A DNA stretch of 64,000 nt from Topomyia yanbarensis (lineage: Eukaryota; Arthropoda; Insecta; Diptera; Culicidae). The position numbers and the translations under genes are program-made. Positions within the stretch are counted from its first letter, which is position 1. Each line of letters starts with the position of its first letter. The DNA lies in the NCBI RefSeq assembly GCF_030247195.1, contig NC_080672.1, positions 347,756,413 to 347,820,412 on the forward strand. The letters run 5' to 3'. Below are positions 58,228-64,000 of this stretch, piece by piece. The notes under the pieces are model-generated. The model had not been told where the DNA came from. It saw only the letters and a program-made list of their open reading frames with translations, and did not search any database.

Positions 58228-61200
58228 GAAATGAAGGAGATAGGGGAAATGACGGAAACGCAAGAAATCAAGAAAATGAAAGCAAAGAAGGAAATCTGAA
58301 GAAATGAAGGTAATGAAGGAAATTAAGAAAAGAATAGAAATAAAGGTAACGAAAGAAATAGAGAAAAGAAAAGAAATGAAGGGAAATAAAGAAATTTAAA
58401 GAAATGAATGAAATGAAGTAAAAATAGTAAATGAAGGAAATAGAGAAAAGAAAGTAAATGAAGGAAATGAAAGAAATAGGAAAAAGAAAAGAAATGAAGG
58501 AAATGAAACAAATGAATGAAATAAAGAAAAGATAGTAAAAGAAGGAAATTGAGAAAAGAAAAGAAATGAAGGAATGGAAAAAAAATTAAGGAAATTAAGG
58601 AAATGCAGGAAATTAAGGCAATGAAGGAAATAAGGGAAATGACGGAAATGCAGGAAATGAAGGAAATAAAGGATAGAAGGAAAAGATGGATATTAAGAAA
58701 ATGGGAAAAATGAAGGAAATGAAGAAAATGTTAGAAATGAAGGAAATGAAGCAAATAAAGGAAATGAAGAATATTAAGGAAATAAAGGAAATAAAGGAAA
58801 TGAAGGAAATGAAGGAAATCAAGGAAATCAAGGAAATGAAGGAAATGAAGGAAATGAAGGAAATGAAGGAAATGAAGGAAATGAAGGAAATGAAGGAAAT
58901 GAAGGAAATGAAGGAAATGAAGGAAATGAAGGAAATGAAGGAAATGAAGGAAATGAAGGAAATGAAGGAAATGAAGGAAATGAAGGAAATGAAGGAAATT
59001 AATGAAATTATTGAAATGAAGGAAATGAAGGAAATGAAGGAAATGAAGGAAATGAAGGAAATGGAGGAAATGAAGGAAATGAAGGAAATGAAGGAAATGA
59101 AGGAAATGAAGGAAATGAAGGAAATGAAGGAAATGAAGGAAATGAAGGAAATGAAGGAAATGAAGGAAATGAAGGAAATGAAGGAAATGAAGGAAATGAA
59201 GGAAATGAAGGAAATGAAGGAAATGAAGGAAATGAAGAAAATGCAGGAAATAAAGGAAATTAAGGAAATTAAGGAAATGAAGGAAATGAAGGAAATGAAG
59301 GAAATGAAGGAAATGAAGGAAATGAAGAAAATGCAGGAAATAAAGGAAATTAAGGAAATTAAGGAAATGAAGGAAATGAAGGAAATGAAGGAAATGAAGG
59401 AAATGAAGGAAATGAAGGAAATGAAGGAAATGAAGGAAATGAAGGAAATGAAGGAAATGAAGGAAATTAAGGAAATGAAGGAAATTAAGGAAATGAAGAA
59501 AATGAAGGAAATGAAGGAAATGAAAGAAATGAAGGAAATGAAGGAAATGAAGGAAAAGAAGGAAATGAAGGAAATGAAGGAAATGAAGGAAATGAAAGAA
59601 ATGAAGGAAATGAAGGAAATGAAGGAAATGAAGGAAATGAAGGAAATGAAGGAAATGAAGGAAATGAAGGAAATGAAGGAAATGAAGGAAATTAAGGAAA
59701 TGAAGGAAATGAAGGAAATGAAGGAAATGAAGGAAATGAAGGAAATGAAGGAAATTAAGGAAATGAAGGAAATGAAGGAAATGAAGGAAATGAAAGAAAT
59801 GAAGGAAATGAAGGAAATGAAGGAAATGAAGGAAATGAAGGAAATGAAGGAAATGAAGGAAATGAAGTAAATGAAGTAAATGAAGGTAATGAAGTAAATG
59901 AAGGAAATGAAGGAAATGAAGGAAATGAAGGAAATGAAGGAAATGAAGGAAATGAAGGAAATGAAGGAAATTAAGGAAATGAAGAAAATGAAGGAAATGA
60001 AGGAAATGAAGGAAATGAAGGAAATGAAGGAAATGAAGGAAATGAAGGAAATGAAGGAAATGAAGGAAATGAAGGAAATGAAGGAAATGAAAGAAATGAA
60101 GGAAATTAAGGAAATGCAGGAAATGAAGGAAATAAAGGAATGGAAGGAAATGAAGGAATGGATGGAATGGAAGGAAATGAAGGAAATGAGGAAAATGAAG
60201 GAAATGAAGGAAATGAAGGAAATGAAGGAAATGAAGGAAATGAAGGAAATGAAGGAAATGAAGGAAATGAAGGAAATGAAGGAAATTAATGAAATGAAGG
60301 AAATGAAGGAAATGAAGGAAATGAAGGAAATGAAGGAAATGAAGGAAATGAAGGAAATGAAGGAAATGAAGGAAATGAAGGAAATGAAGGAAATAAAGGA
60401 AATGAAGGAAATGAAGGAAATTAAGGCAATTAAGGAAATGAAGAAAATGAAGGAAATGAAGGAAATGAAGGAAATGAAGGAAATGAAGGAAATGAAGGAA
60501 ATGAAGGAAATGAAGGAAATGAAGGAAATGAAGGAAATGAAGGAAATGAAGGAAATGAAGGAAATGAAGGAAATGAAGGAAATGAAGGAAATGAAGGAAA
60601 TGAAGAAAATGAAGGAAATAAAGAAAATGAACGATATAAAGGACATGAAGGATATCATGAAAATGAGGGATATGAGGGAAATGGAGGAAATTAAGGACAG
60701 GAATGAAGGGGGGAAATTAAGGAAATGAAGGAAATTCAGAAAATAAGGAAAATGACGGAAATGCAGGAAATTAAGAAAATGTAAGAATTGAAGGAAATGA
60801 AGGAAATTAAGGAAGTGAAGAATAGGAAAGAAATGAAGAGAAAGTTAGAAATTAAAAAAAAAGAAGGAATTGAAGGAAATAAGGGAAACGACGGAAATGA
60901 AGGAAATTAAGGAGAAGAAGGATATGAAGGAAATTAAGGAGAAGAAGGATATGAAGGAAATGAAGGAAATGAAGGAAATGAAGAAAATGAAGGAAATGAA
61001 GGAAATGAAGGAAATAAAGGAAATGAAGGAAATGAAGGAAATAAAGGAAATGTAAGAAATGAAGGAAATTACGGAAATGAAGGATATGAAGGAAATGAAG
61101 GAAAAGATAGAAATCAACAAAAATGAAGGAAATGAAGGAAATAAGGCAAATGACTGAATTGAAGGAAATTAAAGAGAAGAAGGAAATGAAGGAACTGAAG

Positions 61201-61760
61201 GATATGAAGGATATGAAGGTAATGAAGGAAATGAAGGAAATGCAGGAAATTAAGAAAATGAAACAAATTAAGGATATTTAAGGAAATGGAGGGAATGAAG
61301 GAAATGAAGAAAAGAAAGTAAATTAAATAAGGGAAACGAAGCAAATGAAGAAAAGATAGTAAATGAAGGAAATGGAGGAAATAGAGAATAGAAAAGAAAT
61401 GGAGGAAATTAAGGAAATTAAGGATATAAAGGAAATGACGGATATACAGGAAATGAAGCAAATTAAGTAAATTTGAGGAAATGAAGGGAACGAAGAAAAT
61501 TAAGGATGTGAAGGAAATGAAGGACATGGAGGAAATGAAAAAAATGAAGGAAATGAAGAAAAAAAGGAAATTTAAGGAAACGAAGGTAATGAAGGAAATT
61601 AAGAAAAAAAAGTAAATGAAGAAAATGAAGGAAATAAAGGCAATGAAGGAAATGAAGAAAATGACGCAAATGAATGAAATGAAGGAAATGAATGAAATAG
61701 TCGAAAAGAATTAAATGAAATAATGAGTAAAATAACTGAAATGAATAATTTAGATAAAGT
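58228..61760. repeat. GAAATGAAG (9-bp) minisatellite, ~3.5 kb
   Basis: Tandem 9-mer GGAAATGAA, near-perfect from ~58848 to ~60606 and increasingly diverged toward both edges (variants GGAAATTAA, GGAAATAAA, AAGAAATGAAG, GAAAAGAA). One strand is almost pure A/G with one T per unit. Because the unit is a multiple of three, long open frames appear on both strands: (KEM)n on plus (58686-59870, 59898-60728) and (ISF)n on minus (58613-60658). These are repeat artefacts, not genes: no unique flanking sequence and no conserved start. Confidence 0.95.
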
Positions 61761-62311
61761 AAATAAAAAATGAGGGGAATCGAAAATGAATAAAATTAGG
61801 AAAAAACAGAATGAAAGGGAACAAATGATTACAACGAAAAAAACTTCGTTTACACACCACACCGTGGACAAGCACAATTTCTGTACCCAACCTCCCTGCC
61901 TACGATTTCCAGCTGGACTTTCTAAGATTTTTTTTTGAGTAGTTTCATAAAAATGGGTTTAAGAAGATCTTCCTATGCATTAGACTACTATGATGCTGAA
62001 GGACTTATTAAAAATTATTTAAACTTCAACCAAAGAATGTATGAACGACGTTATGATCTTTTGTATTTACGTTACAGAAGATCGAATCAAGTGAATCACG
62101 CAAACATTTTTTTCTTGGACTTTGTTTCGATCTATTTCCTTTGATTTTTTTATGATAGTTGCCATAGATGTTTTTATTTTTCACAGATCATGCATCTGTA
62201 CACTCACACACTATGCTGTTATAAGCACTTTGACTTTCAAGGTAAGCACTTACACCAATGACGATACAAATTTGTTTCATTTTCTTATAAAAGATATTAT
62301 AATATTATGAA
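61761..62311. other. A/T-rich DNA, no gene recognised
   Basis: The plus frame 61935-62144 encodes GLRRSSYALDYYDAEGLIKN and a basic, Tyr-rich remainder. It has no recognised domain and no splice context I could support. Confidence 0.3.
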
Positions 62312-62425
62312 AAGTTCACGTGGATATGTCCCGCACCCCACCCCCCTCCCCGTGGACAATCGTGAACTTTCTCGTGACCCGTAACCTCCTCCAAATTGTC
62401 CACGTGGTATATGAATGGCTCCTTA
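62312..62425. repeat. Partial relative of the GTTCATAAACCACGT element
   Basis: GTTCACGTGGATATGTCCCG, a C-rich tract, AATCGTGAACTTTCTCGTGA and finally GTCCACGTGGTATATGAATG then GCTCCTTA. The last words and the C-rich tract parallel the right end of the 26806-27951 element (GTCTACGTGGTTTATGAACG). It looks like a diverged family with GTCCACG in place of GTCTACG. Confidence 0.5.
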
Positions 62426-63783
62426 CTAGAACAATATTGGAGACAATAAGAACGAAAAGAATCTAATTTAATTTAATACCTCAATGTGTCCGTAAAATCG
62501 AACGAATACAAGAAATAAAGAAGGTACCTCAGTTTTAGTCCACTTTCACGTCAATAATCAAGCTATAATATTTTTATACTCATGAGGAATTATGTTTAAC
62601 ATGACAATCAATAACATAGTGCATCTAATACTCCAAAGTGTATGAAAATACTCAATACAAAGAAAACAATTATAACAATTGATTAAATAATCTAATGAAT
62701 GTAATAATAACTGCCGCAAATTGGTAACTGGTTTTCGATTTCTATCGCGAATTGTCAATTCTCAATACTCCTACATAGTTAAGCAGTCATCATTCCACTC
62801 AGACAATACCATGCGTATTTCTTACGCACTTTAAATGCCCAGTGGATTAGTTTCCTAGTTGGTCAAATAAACACTAAACAAACAAAGAAATTAGCTTGCT
62901 CAGTCCAAAGAAATGTCAGCTCGATTGTCATCAACCGGCGGATATGTGTTCCCTTACAATGCCATCGAATCAAAGAACATCTAAAATTACAGTCGACAAA
63001 ATACGTGCAATTCTGAATGGATAAAATTATGGCTGCTTAGTTGGTTGCAAGAAAACAATTTTGGTAAAAAACAGTTGCACAAGGTGGTTCATTTTCAAAG
63101 ATAGCATGAGTTGTTGAATCATCCAATAAAAATAGATGATAAGGGACGAAGACGAAACTAGCTGACCACCGCCAATTATATTAGTTTAATTATTTTTGAA
63201 AGTGTAGTGGCAGGGTTTTGTGCATTTAAAGAGAGATTATAGATGGCTATCTATAAACAAATTATATACCCTGCCATCGAGTATGCAGTACCTGTATGAG
63301 CGAGCTGCGCCCCAACACAGGCTTCAGCGAACTTAAAATAAAAATTTAAAGATGATCCTAAGTCTGCCTTCTGAGCGAGCACTATTAAGTTACACGAATT
63401 GGTCTCGTTGGATTCCCTAAAGGTAATATCACAATAATTGTTCTCACACACTTGAATAGGGACTCCATCTCAGAAATTGGAACGATTCGGAACCTAATTG
63501 GTTGAACTAAAGTTTAGTTTTAAAGTTAGTATTAATTAGGTAGGTTATTTTTTAAAACTGATGTAACATCATGTAAACATCACAAGAAAAATGTCACAAC
63601 TAAATAAGGAATTAAATGGCATAGAAGATAAAAGATAAAGAGCCAAAGGGCTAATCATTAGTAATGTCCAATATGTAAGATAAACACAAGACATAACATG
63701 GAATGAACAAAACAGTATGAAAAAAAGTTATATGATTTGCAGATTGGAGCAGCATCTTCAAATTAGTTAGCATCGTAGTTTAA
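62426..63783. other. Flank, probably including a 3' UTR, of the right-hand gene
   Basis: The open frames at 62558-62758 and 63251-63451 have no recognised domain. The minus-strand gene whose last exon is at 63784-63891 should place its 3' UTR here, but no AATAAA was found close to its stop. Confidence 0.35.
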
Positions 63784-63891
63784 CTAGTATTCACACCTCA
63801 GCCACACAGTTTTCCAATCAGCCTTCATCAGTGTAGTTTTGTATTCAGCATTCAGCAAATAGTAATCTGTTGATCCGTCACGTCGCAGCTC
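63784..63891 (-). CDS. Last coding exon of an unidentified gene (partial)
   Basis: On the minus strand an acceptor (ATAGTCTTTCCTACAG) is followed by 36 codons: ELRRDGSTDYYLLNAEYKTT, LMKADWKTVWLRCEY, then TAG at 63784-63786. The polypyrimidine tract, the clean frame in A/T-rich DNA, balanced residues and several Trp and Cys argue for a real exon. It begins in phase 0. The rest of the gene lies to the right, beyond the window, after an intron of at least 109 bp. The protein family was not recognised. Confidence 0.55.
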   Translation of the reverse strand, partial: ELRRDGSTDYYLLNAEYKTTLMKADWKTVWLRCEY

Positions 63892-64000
63892 CTGTAGGAA
63901 AGACTATAAAGCACATTAATTATTAATAAAAGAGATTGATTTGGGTATTCATTATTAACGATAGATTTGCGTTTCGTAGCAGAGCTTTTAGGTTCTACTA
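63892..64000 (-). other. Intron of the right-hand gene (partial)
   Basis: The A/T-rich sequence upstream of the acceptor on the minus strand contains TTAATAAT-like possible branch-point words. No further exon lies within the window. Confidence 0.45.

Noticed and set aside
58613..60658. 681-codon (ISF)n and 394-codon (KEM)n open frames
   Set aside because: Both follow trivially from a 9-bp tandem repeat; they overlap on opposite strands and lack unique sequence, signal or domain.

Overview
The window looks like a repeat-dominated intergenic or intronic stretch of an insect nuclear genome, most likely a culicine mosquito (Aedes-like). Reasons: about two-thirds A+T, one well-preserved spliced gene in 64 kb, short spliceosomal signals, and many terminal-inverted-repeat (TIR) elements of kinds I associate from memory with mosquito DNA. 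Species assignment is inference. No bacterial operons, CRISPR arrays or viral genes were seen.

Layout. 1-408: 155-bp tandem duplication forming part of a small TIR element. 1590-2802 (minus): intact two-exon Ras-family GTPase, RASD/Dexras-like, with a C-terminal CaaX box; the only gene I am sure of. 4.4-7.3 kb: G-rich TTCGGG minisatellites and two copies of a GGGGTAC palindrome. 8999-12006: TTAA-ended element carrying CCGCCTAGAGGCGG palindromes and a 5'-truncated, frameshifted LINE. 12.3-12.9 kb: cluster of ATGGGTA words. 17.9-20.3 kb and 56.4-58.1 kb: two copies of a composite repeat that joins a 0.9-kb TIR element to pieces that look taken from replication-dependent histone genes (TATA box, cap-site motif, 3' stem-loop, and in one copy an H1-like lysine-rich tail). 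22.1-24 kb: foldback and TIR elements. 25.65 kb: second LINE relic. 26.8-27.95 kb: TA-flanked TIR element. 28.7-30 kb: coding-like minus-strand sequence split by a mariner-like relic. 30029-33790: a 3.7-kb head-to-head array of a ~327-bp unit, ending in A13 and bounded by a perfect 13-bp target-site duplication; the most unusual structure here. 37.1-40.4 kb: Thr/Ser-rich coding remnant interrupted by a 2.9-kb hAT-like element. 40.5 and 52.9 kb: inverted copies of one repeat. 48.5-53.3 kb: nested TIR elements. 58.2-61.7 kb: GAAATGAAG minisatellite whose long two-strand open frames are artefacts of the repeat. 63784-63891 (minus): convincing last exon of an unidentified gene entering from the right.

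The genes do not form a pathway. What links the window is layered insertion: elements inside elements, at least two of which break older coding-like sequence, and several inverted repeats that would fold into double-stranded RNA if transcribed.
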